Source of the DNA: an uncultured Bacteroidales bacterium
Lineage (GTDB): Bacteria > Bacteroidota > Bacteroidia > Bacteroidales > Paludibacteraceae
Assembly: GCA_902798965.1 (NCBI GenBank)
Contig: CADBYS010000004.1
Location: 62,001 to 126,000, forward strand
Length of the DNA stretch: 64,000 bases
Reading direction: 5' to 3'
The translations under genes and the position numbers were made by a program. Below, one piece after another: positions 43,967 to 53,626 of this stretch; position 1 is the stretch's first letter; each line of letters begins with the position of its first letter. The notes below the pieces were generated by a model, which did not search any database, was not told the DNA's origin, and saw nothing but the letters and a program-made list of their open reading frames with translations.

Positions 43967-44991
43967 TGAATACTATTGCCTTGCATATCGTAGGTCTGCC
44001 CGCCACGCTGTATCAGCAGTTGTCCGTCGCGCAGAATCTTTGTCGGTTTCACGCCATCGGCCTCTACTTGCTCCACAGCTGTCGGTTCGGCTTCAATCTC
44101 CTCGCTCGGCACATTGCTCACAAACGACTCATTCGCATCTCCACGCTGGTAGATGCGAATCCAATCGATATACATCGACCGCGGACCGTTAGCCAGTGCC
44201 GTTATCTGGTTTACCGTGAATATACCCGGGAAGTTGCCGCCTACAGCCAAGTTGGCAATCAGGAAGTTCGGCTTGCCGAAGATCACCTGCCTGTTGTAGT
44301 TCGCATCATCGTTAGGCTCCAGGTTGGCGTGGAAATACGGCTGCAAGCCGGGATGCGAGTCATGATCCATGAACATATCTATCGAGGTCGGCGTCCAGTA
44401 CATCGTAATGATATGGAAGGTATCCTCTACCGAATACGACCACGTTACACTATTCGCCTCGCTCCACACAGCGTCCCACTTTGCGCCTACATGCATCGCG
44501 CCGTTGAAATACCGGTCTTGCGTGCCGGCGGCAAAAGCATTCTGATGCCCCAACTCAATAATATCCGTTTCGCCGCAACGCGGCCAACCTACCTGGTCGT
44601 AGTTATTACCCATCTGCCAGAATGCCGGCCACAAGCCGTTAGCCGTCTGCGGGAACTTGATGCGCGCCTCAATCTTGCCGTAGGTGTAGTATAGTTTGCC
44701 TTTCGTGTTCACACGACCGGAGGTGCAGTCACGATTGCCATACGACTCCTTCGTAGCTGTCAGGATCAGGCAGTGCTTGCCGGTCGTAGGCTCCACGCCC
44801 ATCGAAACGCCGCGGTCGCAGTAGTACTGCAACTCGTTGTTGCCGCCGCCGTCACCGTTCGTCTCTATGTTCCAGCAGGCAGGCAGGCTGCTGCCCGTGA
44901 AATCCATGTTCCATACCAGGCTGTAGCCGTCATCAGCCGCCAACAGCGGCAAGGTAATCATTGTAAGAATCAACGTGTAAAGTTTACGCAT
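43963..44991 (-). CDS. GH16 family beta-glucanase with T9SS-type tail (second of three)
   Basis: 342 residues. Signal peptide RKLYTLILTMITLPLLA without a lipobox. Catalytic motif GETDIIELG (Glu about 139 and 144), with LVWNMDFTGSSLPACW, NGLWPAFWQMG and YIDWIRIYQ strands. The C-terminal extension after a Glu-rich linker is TKILRDGQLLIQRGGQTYD, matching the tags of the secreted proteins at 25-36 kb. It is thus predicted to leave the cell by T9SS, unlike the two lipoprotein GH16 enzymes. Endo-beta-1,3(4)-glucanase activity is inferred from the family. Confidence 0.93.
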   Translation of the reverse strand: MRKLYTLILTMITLPLLAADDGYSLVWNMDFTGSSLPACWNIETNGDGGGNNELQYYCDRGVSMGVEPTTGKHCLILTATKESYGNRDCTSGRVNTKGKLYYTYGKIEARIKFPQTANGLWPAFWQMGNNYDQVGWPRCGETDIIELGHQNAFAAGTQDRYFNGAMHVGAKWDAVWSEANSVTWSYSVEDTFHIITMYWTPTSIDMFMDHDSHPGLQPYFHANLEPNDDANYNRQVIFGKPNFLIANLAVGGNFPGIFTVNQITALANGPRSMYIDWIRIYQRGDANESFVSNVPSEEIEAEPTAVEQVEADGVKPTKILRDGQLLIQRGGQTYDMQGNSIQ

Positions 44992-45018
44992 AAGCCTTAA
45001 ATTTTTAAGTTGATAGTA

Positions 45019-46311
45019 TTATAATTCATCCGCTGCAGAAACCTTGAATCCCGATATATTACAGCTGCCGCTGTACAGTTGCAGCCGCAGGGTGTGCTTC
45101 CCCTTGGCTACAGGCATCGATATAGTCGCAGCCTGCCAAGCCTCCGCATCGCCGGTGCGCGGCATACTCAGGTAGTTCACGAACTTGCCGTCCAGATATA
45201 CCGCCAATATACAATCGCCATAACTCGAGTAACGCACCGCGAGCGACTGACGTTCTTTGTAACTGTACACCTGATAGTCCATATACTTCTCCGGACTCAT
45301 ATTCACCACTTTCAGTCCCGCAAGATCAGCATTCGAAGTAACGTACTCATCCGTGTTCGCACGCACCTGTATGCTGTTATCCGATACTTCTATATACTCG
45401 CCCGCATGTATCCAGCGGTTGAGCGAGAGATAGCACTTCTTGTCAAACGGCGAGAAGCGGGTATATATCTTCCCCAAGTCCGTCAGTGCCGGTGTATCGT
45501 CGTGCGTGAGCAGTTGCATGTACGGTGCGGTGTTCACGGGCTTGTTGGTGCGCGGGATGAACCACGCATAACGCTCCACCTTATCGTTCTGCTCCAGGTA
45601 GTTCAGCGCGTTGCACATGTACGACATCTGTACATCCACCGACCCGGGCACGGGATCCCACGCACAGAACTCGGTGAGCCAGATAGGTTTGCCGTACTTC
45701 TCGAACATCTCCACGAAGCTCTTCAACCCGCCTGCCGAAGCCATATAGCAGTGGATCGATATAGCATACACATCATTGATGTCCACCCCGGGTTGTGCAA
45801 AGAACTCATCCAACCACTTGATCGGGTCGCTGTAGCCCGACAACGTGCCGTAGTTCATCGCCGGCGAGACGAGCTTGAGGTTCAGTTCTTTCGCCAGCGC
45901 CACAACAGGTTGCCATATAGCCGCCGCCTCGGCGGGTGTTAGCCGTGCCTGATCGGTCAGGTTGGGCTCGTTGAATGCCAACAGATACTTCGTTTTCGGG
46001 TGAGCCGCCACATACGCACGGATATTGTCGGCATTATAATTCCCGTTCCAACACATGGGGCAGTAATCCATATCGTTGTTGTCGAACCACAAGGCAGCAT
46101 TATCGCTCGCCGTATTGCCCCAGTTGTAGTCCCAGGATATGTACGGCGAGAGCAGCGGCAGATCTTCCAAGTTCGTGAAGTTAAACGCCACACCTCGCTT
46201 GGCAGACTTACCCATACTCAGTATGCCCAGCTGCTCCTCCGGCGGGTTAACCGCACAACCGGCAACCATCGTTGCCAGCAACAACATTGCTATCAGATTA
46301 CGTTTCCTCAT
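45019..46311 (-). CDS. GH128-like endo-beta-1,3-glucanase lipoprotein with C-terminal binding domain
   Basis: 430 residues. Lipoprotein signal IAMLLLATMVAGCAV. The barrel begins KRGVAFNFTNLEDLPLL and shows WDYNWGNTA, YLLAFNEPNL (acid/base Glu about 114), VYAISIHCYM and PIWLTEFCAWD (nucleophile Glu about 211), the pattern of the Asl1-like/GH128 catalytic core. Residues from about 300 form a beta-sandwich (YIEVSDNSIQVRAN ... KGKHTLRLQLYSGSCNISGFKV) like a CBM6-type module. GH128 enzymes are endo-beta-1,3-glucanases, in line with the neighbours. Confidence 0.88.
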   Translation of the reverse strand: MRKRNLIAMLLLATMVAGCAVNPPEEQLGILSMGKSAKRGVAFNFTNLEDLPLLSPYISWDYNWGNTASDNAALWFDNNDMDYCPMCWNGNYNADNIRAYVAAHPKTKYLLAFNEPNLTDQARLTPAEAAAIWQPVVALAKELNLKLVSPAMNYGTLSGYSDPIKWLDEFFAQPGVDINDVYAISIHCYMASAGGLKSFVEMFEKYGKPIWLTEFCAWDPVPGSVDVQMSYMCNALNYLEQNDKVERYAWFIPRTNKPVNTAPYMQLLTHDDTPALTDLGKIYTRFSPFDKKCYLSLNRWIHAGEYIEVSDNSIQVRANTDEYVTSNADLAGLKVVNMSPEKYMDYQVYSYKERQSLAVRYSSYGDCILAVYLDGKFVNYLSMPRTGDAEAWQAATISMPVAKGKHTLRLQLYSGSCNISGFKVSAADEL

Positions 46312-46342
46312 TGCTGTATTCTATTGGGATTATTTATTCCGC

Positions 46343-47602
46343 TTACTCTACTTCCTGTCGTTGATATACGCGAATCCAATCCACCTTCATCAGTCTCGGT
46401 TCGTTCCATATATCCTTGATCGTGCCGCCCAGAGTACCACCGATAGCCATGTTCACGATGAAGTAGTTCGGACGGTTGAACGGCCAGTACTCATCGTCGT
46501 CAATGACCTCTTCCACCTGCTCGGAATACACGTTGCCATCCACATAGAAGCGAATCACATCTTTGCCGTTCTTCTCCTCCTGTGTCCACTCTACGCCATA
46601 GGTATGGAACTGATTCTCTATGTTCTCGCCCCAATAGGCCTTGCTGCTCTTGCTGCCGCTGCGGTCTTTCAAGGTGTGCAGCGTACCCAGGATGCGGTTA
46701 GGCACATTACCTACGTACTCCATGATATCTATCTCTCCGCAGTTCGGCCAGTTGCCTCTGCCACCCAGTGTCCAGAACGCCGGCCACAGACCACCACCGG
46801 ATGGCAGCGAGATGCTCGCTTCCAGTTTGCCGTATGTAAACTCTTTCTTTCCCTTGCTCATGATGCGTGCCGAGGTGTACTCCGCCCCCTCATAATCCTC
46901 CTTGCGGGCTTCAATCACCAGACAACCGTCCTCCACACGCAGGTTCTCTGCTCTGCCCGTGTAGTATTGCGCTTCCTGGTTGCCCCAGCCGCCTGCACCT
47001 TGTTGTATCGTCCATACCGACTCATCCAGTGCCGAGCCGTTGAACTCGTCCGACCACACTAAGGTGTACTCGCCCCACGTGTGCTCCACTACCACCAGTG
47101 CCGTAGTTGATTCCACACTCGTAGCCAACGTGATCGTGGCATTGCCTGCCTTGTGCGCGGTTACCAGACCACTCTGCGTCACCGTGGCTATCTCGTCATT
47201 ACTGCTCGACCACGTCACATCCAGGTCAAACGCATTGCCGTAGCTCAGTTGGCTGCTCTCGCCTCTCTTGAGCGACACCTGTGCAGGCGTGATACGCAAT
47301 GCCGCGCCATCCGAACCCGTCACAAACACCTCACATGTAGCCGACTCCGTGGCGGTCTTCACCGTAACGATCGTCTTTCCGATGGCTTTCGCTTCCACCA
47401 CACCGAAAAATACGGTTGCTACATCCGGGTTACTCGATATCCACTCGGCATTTGTCGTGTTACCCGCTACTGTGAGCGACTGTATATCGCCGGGTTTCAT
47501 CTGCAGCACGGTAGGACTAACCTGCAGTTTTACGCTCTGCCCGCCGCAACCCATGCACACCAGTGCCACAATCACCGACAGCAATACTTGTACTTTCTTC
47601 AT
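46343..47602 (-). CDS. GH16 family beta-glucanase with two N-terminal Ig-like (Big2) domains, lipoprotein (third of three)
   Basis: 419 residues. Lipoprotein signal LLSVIVALVCMGCGG. Two Big2 domains (about 23-95, WISSNPDVATVFFGVVEAKA, and 97-170, TWSSSNDEIATVTQSGLVTA) are followed by the GH16 jelly-roll with LVWSDEFNGSALDESVW, GGLWPAFWTLGG and the catalytic GEIDIMEYVG (Glu about 287 and 292), ending in KVDWIRVYQRQEVE. The Ig-like stalk probably lifts the enzyme off the cell surface. Upstream is a 24-nt repeat array. Confidence 0.94.
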   Translation of the reverse strand: MKKVQVLLSVIVALVCMGCGGQSVKLQVSPTVLQMKPGDIQSLTVAGNTTNAEWISSNPDVATVFFGVVEAKAIGKTIVTVKTATESATCEVFVTGSDGAALRITPAQVSLKRGESSQLSYGNAFDLDVTWSSSNDEIATVTQSGLVTAHKAGNATITLATSVESTTALVVVEHTWGEYTLVWSDEFNGSALDESVWTIQQGAGGWGNQEAQYYTGRAENLRVEDGCLVIEARKEDYEGAEYTSARIMSKGKKEFTYGKLEASISLPSGGGLWPAFWTLGGRGNWPNCGEIDIMEYVGNVPNRILGTLHTLKDRSGSKSSKAYWGENIENQFHTYGVEWTQEEKNGKDVIRFYVDGNVYSEQVEEVIDDDEYWPFNRPNYFIVNMAIGGTLGGTIKDIWNEPRLMKVDWIRVYQRQEVE

Positions 47603-47674
47603 ATGTTTTATCTTTTAGCGCCAGCGGTCTTTTGTCTTTGAGCACCAGCGGTCTTTTATCTTTTAATGCTGCGC
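47603..47674. repeat. Three 24-nt units in the leader of the third GH16 gene
   Basis: Units at 47603-47626, 47627-47650 and 47651-47674 share the frame GTCTTTTATCTTTTAGCGCC with variable bases. They lie between the surface-binding protein and GH16 genes. Same family as 37877, 50244 and 55986. Confidence 0.92.
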
Positions 47675-47713
47675 AATGGGGAGGTTTCAATCTCCCCAAA
47701 GCTATGTGCTATG

Positions 47714-48655
47714 TTACTCCTTCTCGTAGAAGTAGATAGCATCCATGTTCAGCTGTGCACCAGCTGCATTTCCTGATAATGCGCAGAGGATATTGATATC
47801 TGCACCCACCTCAACAGAAGCGATTGTGCTTGCGAACGACGCCATCGGAACATCAAATCCGTGCCAAGCGCCATCACGCTCGAAGTCACCGATAACCTCA
47901 CCGGCCTCGATGGTTGCTGTACCGATAGCGAACGATGTAGCAGCCGTGCCGAAGGTGTAGAACTGGTGGTTACCCGGGGTGGTAGACTTCATACCAAGGT
48001 GCAGGAAGATCTTGTCGGGGTTAGCCACGATAGCTTCTTTCAACGCGCTGATAGCCGCTAAGGATTCCGCTTTAGCGATGTTGAAGCCCAGACCCGACCA
48101 GCCGTCAGGAGCAACTACGGTCAAAGATACATAACCCTCGGTGTTGCCGAAGTAGTTCTTGCCTGTGCCATCACCGGCTTTATACGTCTCACCGGAAGCC
48201 CATACATACAGGTGGTTCTGCTCGTCGTCAACACGCAGGTCACCTGCGATGAGCGATGCGTTAGCCTCAGCCGTTACACCATCCAATACAATCGGCCAAA
48301 TACGTTTAGCGGAGATCTTGGCACCTTCACCACCTTGCTGACCACCGTCTTTCTTAACGGCTACAACGCAGGTCTTCGTCACACCCTTAGCGGTGGCGGA
48401 AATGATAGCGTTACCCTCAGCCTTGGCGGTTACCAAGCCGGCATTAACTGTAGCAACAGCCTCGTTGCTTGATGTCCAGGTCTCAACGGTTACGTTTGCT
48501 TGCAGTTGGTGAGTCTCACCTACCTTCATCTGAATAGCGGTTTCGGTCAATTCCAGTGCGTCACCGCCGGTCGGTTGGTTCTGCGGATTACAAGCCGAGA
48601 AACCTACAAATGCCAATGCTGCCATAGCAGCTGCAAAAAATTTGTTTGCTTTCAT
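47714..48655 (-). CDS. Surface glycan-binding protein of the glucan locus, lipoprotein
   Basis: 313 residues. Lipoprotein signal FAAAMAALAFVGFSACNP. A Big2 domain (about 35-115; EAVATVNAGLVTAKAEGN) precedes a beta-sandwich of about 180 residues (RIWPIVLDGVTAEANASLIAGDLRVDDEQNHLYVWASG ... NMDAIYFYEKE). A lipoprotein of unknown fold directly after susD, with an Ig-like stem and a C-terminal binding domain, is the usual position of the surface glycan-binding protein (SusE/SGBP) in such loci. The ligand, beta-1,3-glucan, is inferred from neighbours. Confidence 0.8.
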   Translation of the reverse strand: MKANKFFAAAMAALAFVGFSACNPQNQPTGGDALELTETAIQMKVGETHQLQANVTVETWTSSNEAVATVNAGLVTAKAEGNAIISATAKGVTKTCVVAVKKDGGQQGGEGAKISAKRIWPIVLDGVTAEANASLIAGDLRVDDEQNHLYVWASGETYKAGDGTGKNYFGNTEGYVSLTVVAPDGWSGLGFNIAKAESLAAISALKEAIVANPDKIFLHLGMKSTTPGNHQFYTFGTAATSFAIGTATIEAGEVIGDFERDGAWHGFDVPMASFASTIASVEVGADINILCALSGNAAGAQLNMDAIYFYEKE

Positions 48656-48685
48656 TTTGATAAATTTAATGGTTTTTGATTGTTA

Positions 48686-50317
48686 TTAGTTGTAATATGG
48701 ATTTTGTTCCATTTTTTCAGGGTTCAAGAGTATCTCGTCGTACGGGATAGGCATAATCTCATGTTTGCCTTTCTTGAATCCCTCACCCAAAGCCACTTGC
48801 GCCTTGTATTCTGCCGATTCGCCGGCCTCGTAGGCAGCAATCGTCTCGGCAGCTATGCCCCAGCGTACGATATCGAACCAGCGGTGACCTTCCATCGCCA
48901 GCTCGCAGCGGCGCTCATGACGCAACGCAGCATCATCGGCCACACTGATCTCCGCCAAGCCTACGCGCGCACGTACCATGTTGATGTAATCCTTGGCAGT
49001 GGCAGCATCGCCTGCGCCCAGGCAAGCCTCTGCATACATTAGCAGCAAGTCGGCATAACGTATCTGACGGTTGTTCAGCGGTCCACGGCTGGCGTGCAAA
49101 CCCCACTGACCAAAGCCGCAGCCCGAGTACGTCGAGTCACGGTACATGCCGTACTTGTTATTGAGCATCTTATTGCCCAGATAGATCTCCTCGGCTTTGT
49201 TCTCCATCTTCGCCTCATCGGGTACGAGGATAGCTACGTCCCTGCGCGGGTCGCCTGCCTCAAACTCGTTGTACAGGTTCTGCGATGGGTGGTCGAAGCC
49301 CCAACCGCCGCCGATCAGCGACGAGCGGCTGCGCATCAGTATCTGCGTGAACGAACCTGCCGTAAAGCCGTAGCCCTCACCATAGTCACCCCAAGGTACC
49401 TCGGCATACTGGATCTCGAAGATCGACTCCTTGCCGTTCTCGCCTACCAGCGTGAAGTTGTCCTCATAGTCGGCGCACAGGTCATACTCGCCCGAGTCAA
49501 TCACTTTCTTTGCCCAGGTCTTGGCGTCGGCATAGCACTCGGCAGCGCTCTTACTCAGTCCGTATGCCTGCCAGTACGGTGATGCCATATACAGGTTCAC
49601 TTTCGCCAACATAGCCTGCGCCGCACCTTTCGTAGCACGGCCGGCATCAGCGGCAGCATACTCGCTCTTCAGCCACAGGCCTTTCTCGGCTTCTGTCAGG
49701 TCGGCCAGTATCTGCTTGTACATAGCATCCACCGTTGCGCGAGGCTCAGCCCACTTGTCCGAACTGTCCACAACCTCCAGCGGCATAGGCACGCCGGCAA
49801 ACACGCGCAGCAGACGGAAGTAATAGTACGCACGCAGGTAATAGGCCTCAGCCAGCAGACGAGCTTTCATCTCGGCGGTGAAGTTATCATCGATGCCTAC
49901 CTGCATACCGCCTACATATTTCAGCGCTAAGTTACAACGGGCTACGCCTTGGTATTGCGCACGGTAGTACGCCAACAGCAGGCCGTTACCCGATGTGGTA
50001 CGCCAGTTCTCGAAGTCGTAGGCATCAGCCATATCCGTCGTGCTGCCACCGCCTTTCAGGGCATCGTCGCTGACTATATCACCCAGAAACCACTCCGAGA
50101 AGTACGTGCCGCTATATTCCCACATCAGCGGTACATAGCAAGCCGTAACATTCTGCGTAGCTGCCTCCGTGGAGATATAGAAATCCTCCAAGAGGTCAGT
50201 GCCCGGCTCTATCTCCGTCAAATACTCCTTGCAACCGGTGAAGAAGACCGCTGCGCTCAAAGTCAAAAGACCGCTGACGCTCAAAGTCAAAAGCCTATTT
50301 ACAATATTCTTTTTCAT
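48686..50317 (-). CDS. SusD/RagB-family glycan-binding outer-membrane lipoprotein
   Basis: 543 residues. It forms the lid over the SusC barrel and captures oligosaccharides. TPR-like helical scaffold: GCKEYLTEIEPGTDLLEDFY after the lipid Cys (about 29), YLRAYYYFRLLRVFAGVPM, the NRQIRYADLLLMYAEACL motif and the HERRCELAMEGHRWFDIVRW signature, ending EILLNPEKMEQNPYYN. All are classic RagB/SusD features. The hydrophobic core of the signal peptide (NRLLTLSVSGLLTLSAAVFF) is made of two 24-nt repeat units. SusC lies 18 nt upstream. Confidence 0.96.
   Translation of the reverse strand: MKKNIVNRLLTLSVSGLLTLSAAVFFTGCKEYLTEIEPGTDLLEDFYISTEAATQNVTACYVPLMWEYSGTYFSEWFLGDIVSDDALKGGGSTTDMADAYDFENWRTTSGNGLLLAYYRAQYQGVARCNLALKYVGGMQVGIDDNFTAEMKARLLAEAYYLRAYYYFRLLRVFAGVPMPLEVVDSSDKWAEPRATVDAMYKQILADLTEAEKGLWLKSEYAAADAGRATKGAAQAMLAKVNLYMASPYWQAYGLSKSAAECYADAKTWAKKVIDSGEYDLCADYEDNFTLVGENGKESIFEIQYAEVPWGDYGEGYGFTAGSFTQILMRSRSSLIGGGWGFDHPSQNLYNEFEAGDPRRDVAILVPDEAKMENKAEEIYLGNKMLNNKYGMYRDSTYSGCGFGQWGLHASRGPLNNRQIRYADLLLMYAEACLGAGDAATAKDYINMVRARVGLAEISVADDAALRHERRCELAMEGHRWFDIVRWGIAAETIAAYEAGESAEYKAQVALGEGFKKGKHEIMPIPYDEILLNPEKMEQNPYYN
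50244..50292. repeat. Two 24-nt units forming the SusD signal peptide core
   Basis: AAGACCGCTGCGCTCAAAGT and AAGACCGCTGACGCTCAAAG, 23-24 nt apart. Minus-strand translation gives LLTLSVSG and LLTLSAAV, the hydrophobic part of the lipoprotein signal. Confidence 0.88.
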
Positions 50318-50335
50318 GATTGTGTCCTCCTCTAA

Positions 50336-53300
50336 TTAAAAAAAGTTTGCATTAAGACCAAAGGTAAACGTACGGCTCTGCGGATAGTTGCCGTAATCCA
50401 CGCCACCGCCTACCTCAGGATCGTAGCCCGAGTACTTGGTGATGGTGAATAGGTTCGTAGCCGATACATAGAAACGCAGGCGGCTGATATGTGCCTTCTT
50501 CGTCAAACTCTCCGGCAGGGTGTAGCCGATCTGTGCGTTCTTGAGTCGCAGATAGGCGCCACTTTCCAGGAAACGGGTTGAGTTATCCATGTTCGTCGGT
50601 GAGCCCAGCGGGTTAGGAATCGAACCGCTGCGATTCTCCAGCTCCATGGGGTTCAGCACGCCGGTGTTCATCATTGCGTTCTTCACTACGTCGGTGTAAC
50701 CTACCCACACATTATCCTTCATGTAGCTTGCCAGCGCGTTGCTCGAACCGTCACCTTCCAGACGCTCACGCAGGGCGTTGTAGATCTGGTTGCCCCATAC
50801 GCCCTGGAAGAACAGCTGTACATCCACGCCGTAGAAGTCAGCACCCAAGTTGAAGCCATAGGTCAGCTTCGGGAACGCCGAACCGATCATTACGGCATCG
50901 TTGTCGTCAATCAGTCCGTCGCCGTTCTGATCCTTGTACTTGGCATCACCGGCATGCAGTCCTGCCATGTTCGGCACGTGGGCTGCTACCTCCTCGTCGG
51001 ACATATATACGCCCTCGTACTCATAGCCCCAGAAGGCGTTCAGAGGCATATTCACATCAGTCTTGGTGCGATCGCCCCACAGCGGTGAACCGCCATTGAG
51101 CTTCGTCAGGCGGTTCTCGAGGTAACTCAGGTTACCGCCGATGTTGTAATGCACCTTACCTACCTGATTCTCGTGATTCAGGGTCAACTCAAATCCTTCG
51201 TTGCGGATGTTACCCACGTTCTTAACCATCGTGTAGCGGTTACCTACGTGTGCCGGAGCGTTCACGGGCAGCAGGGCATCCAGGGTGTTACGCTGGAAGT
51301 AGTCGATAGCACCGCTCAGTTTACCGTTCCAGAAGCTGAAATCAACACCCGCATCCCACTGCTCGTTGGTCTCCCACTTGCCGTTCAGGTCGATCTGGGT
51401 GAGCACCGTAGCACCGAACGTAGCGGCGTCCTGCACGTTACCCAGCGGATAACCGTAGAACACCTTGTCGCCCGAACCCATCGTGGCCTGGAAGGCGTTG
51501 GAGTTCACACCATCGTTACCTACCTGGCCGTAGCCGGCACGGAACTTCAGGTTATCCAGCCAGCGCAGCTCCAGATTACGCATGAACGGCTCTTCGCTCA
51601 ATCGCCAAGCCAATGCCAGCGAGGGGAAGAATCCCCACGGCTGCTTGGTGAACTTACTCGAAGCGTCAGCACGGAAGTTGGCGGTGATCATATAGCGGCT
51701 GTCGTAGCTGTAGAACACACGGCCGAGGAACGACAACCGGCGTACGCGGGCTGCACTATCGCCGCCGAGCTTATCTTCCGTCGTCTTCGATGCCAGCCAG
51801 TTGCTCGGAATAGGATTCAGGATGTTCGCACCCGAAGCACTCAAGATATACTCGTTGTACTCCGACCAGGTCTGTCCGGCCATCACCGAGAAGTTGTGCT
51901 TGCCTATCTGCTTCGAGTAGGTCAGCGTTGTTTCTTCCAGTATCTGGCAGTAGCGTCCCATCAGGGTGCTCAGGAAGTTATCCTCGCTGTAGTTGTACGA
52001 CGTATATGTATTCGGATACGTAAAACCTTTGTTGCGGGCTATATTGTAATCAACAGAGACTGACGGGCGCAGCACCAAGCCATCTACAGGTTTGATCTCT
52101 AAATAGATATCACCTACCGCACGCTCAGATTTCGAGCTCGGCTCGGTGTTATAAACCATCTGATAGGGGTTGGTCACGTTCTTGAAGTTCGAGCCTGCCG
52201 AGTAGCGGTCGGACAGGTCGTCGCCGTACGCGTTCGTCGCACCTTTGGGATAATATACGGGATCCCACTGACCCATCGCCATGGCTGCCGACAGAACCGA
52301 CGCACCGGCAGACGAACTGTTGTTCATCGCGTTGCGGGCGTCTTGAGTCATCAGCGTGAAGTGCTCGCCGATCTTCAGCCATTTGAATATATTGTAATCG
52401 GAGTTCAAGCGCAAGGTAAAGCGGTTGTAGTTACTGCCGATGATCGTACCTTCCTGACCGAAGTACGAGGTCGATAAGGCATAGTGACCTTTGTCGCTGC
52501 CGCCGTCGAACGACAGGTTGTAGTTGTGCATGAATGCATTGGGTTTGAATACGGCGTCCTGCCAGTCAGTCTCCTGATGTGAGTAGTCGAAGTTATTCGG
52601 GTAGAACTTCGACGTACCGAGTTTGTAGTCCTGCAGCCACGACATGAATCCGTCCTTGTAGTACGCTGCTATCTCCTCAGCACCGTTACGCATAGCGCCT
52701 ATGCGCAGCTCGGTCTCTACCTGGTCTTTACCGTTCATCAAGTCAAGTTTCTTCCAGCGGTTTTGTATACCCCAGTAGGCATCGAAGCTGACGTTCACCT
52801 TTCCTTCGCCACCGGTCTTGGTGGTGATCAGGATCACACCGTTCGCACCGCGGCTACCGTAGATGGCGGTTGCCGAGGCGTCCTTCAGGATCTCCATCGA
52901 AGCGATATCGTTCGGCGACAGGAACTTGATATCCGTGGTGATCACACCGTCCACTACGTACAGCGGGTCATTGCCGCCCATAGCCGAACCTATACCACGA
53001 ATACGTATCGTAGCCGCCTCGCCCGGCTGACCGCTACCGGTCGTAACCGTCACACCGGCTGCCCTACCCTGCAAGGCCTGATCGATACCCGCAGCGGGGG
53101 TCTTCAAGAGCTCTTCCGCCTTCACTGACGTGATGGCACCGGTCAAGTCACTCTTCTTCATCGTACCGTAACCGATGGCTACTACCTCCTCCAGCATCAC
53201 GTTGTCAGGCTGCAGCGTGATCTTCATCGGAGCGGCTGTAGCGGCTACCTCCTGAGGTTTGTAACCCATGTACGACACCTGCAGGATATCACCGACTTTG

Positions 53301-53485
53301 GCTTGGATCTCAAAGTTGCCGTCGAAGTCGGTGATCGTTCCGTTGGTCGTACCTTTCACCATGATATTTGCACCGATAACGGGATCAGGTTCACCTTCAG
53401 CCCAGACCACACCCGTGATCATCTGACCGTGAACCATCACCGTGGCAAATAGCATTGCGCAAAACAAAGCGATTTGTTTTTTCAT
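50336..53485 (-). CDS. SusC/RagA-family TonB-dependent outer-membrane transporter
   Basis: 1049 residues. Imports oligosaccharides captured by SusD. Signal peptide KKQIALFCAMLFATVMVHG, carboxypeptidase-D-like domain (ITGVVWAEGEPDPVIGANIMVKGTTNGTITDFDGNFEI, about 22-100), TonB box/plug (LEEVVAIGYGTMKKSDLTGAI, then PLYVVDGVI and ASATAIYGSRGANGVILITTK), and a 22-stranded barrel to the C-terminal GLNANFF. Full length with no array insertion. Its own promoter at 53557-53588 makes it the likely first gene of a long transcript through SusD and the enzymes. Confidence 0.97.
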   Translation of the reverse strand: MKKQIALFCAMLFATVMVHGQMITGVVWAEGEPDPVIGANIMVKGTTNGTITDFDGNFEIQAKVGDILQVSYMGYKPQEVAATAAPMKITLQPDNVMLEEVVAIGYGTMKKSDLTGAITSVKAEELLKTPAAGIDQALQGRAAGVTVTTGSGQPGEAATIRIRGIGSAMGGNDPLYVVDGVITTDIKFLSPNDIASMEILKDASATAIYGSRGANGVILITTKTGGEGKVNVSFDAYWGIQNRWKKLDLMNGKDQVETELRIGAMRNGAEEIAAYYKDGFMSWLQDYKLGTSKFYPNNFDYSHQETDWQDAVFKPNAFMHNYNLSFDGGSDKGHYALSTSYFGQEGTIIGSNYNRFTLRLNSDYNIFKWLKIGEHFTLMTQDARNAMNNSSSAGASVLSAAMAMGQWDPVYYPKGATNAYGDDLSDRYSAGSNFKNVTNPYQMVYNTEPSSKSERAVGDIYLEIKPVDGLVLRPSVSVDYNIARNKGFTYPNTYTSYNYSEDNFLSTLMGRYCQILEETTLTYSKQIGKHNFSVMAGQTWSEYNEYILSASGANILNPIPSNWLASKTTEDKLGGDSAARVRRLSFLGRVFYSYDSRYMITANFRADASSKFTKQPWGFFPSLALAWRLSEEPFMRNLELRWLDNLKFRAGYGQVGNDGVNSNAFQATMGSGDKVFYGYPLGNVQDAATFGATVLTQIDLNGKWETNEQWDAGVDFSFWNGKLSGAIDYFQRNTLDALLPVNAPAHVGNRYTMVKNVGNIRNEGFELTLNHENQVGKVHYNIGGNLSYLENRLTKLNGGSPLWGDRTKTDVNMPLNAFWGYEYEGVYMSDEEVAAHVPNMAGLHAGDAKYKDQNGDGLIDDNDAVMIGSAFPKLTYGFNLGADFYGVDVQLFFQGVWGNQIYNALRERLEGDGSSNALASYMKDNVWVGYTDVVKNAMMNTGVLNPMELENRSGSIPNPLGSPTNMDNSTRFLESGAYLRLKNAQIGYTLPESLTKKAHISRLRFYVSATNLFTITKYSGYDPEVGGGVDYGNYPQSRTFTFGLNANFF

Positions 53486-53556
53486 GTGACTATTTATTTT
53501 TATTGTTTTATTAGAATTGACTATCGTGCGGTATTAGTAAGAACAGGAATACTCTA

Positions 53557-53588
53557 CAAAGTTACGAAAATTTTCGGATATTTGCAAA
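53557..53588 (-). promoter_or_regulatory. Promoter of the SusC-SusD transcript
   Basis: Minus strand TTTG (plus CAAA at 53585-53588) within the palindrome ATATTTGCAAATAT, 20-nt spacer, TAACTTTG (plus CAAAGTTA at 53557-53564), leader about 65 nt. Confidence 0.82.
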
Positions 53589-53626
53589 TATTAGTATCCT
53601 TTTTTTCACAAATCGCGCATTTTTTT

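Noticed and set aside
47517-47699. 60-codon frame with three LKDKRPL repeats
   Set aside because: It is only the translation of the 24-nt intergenic array running into the GH16 gene in another frame.
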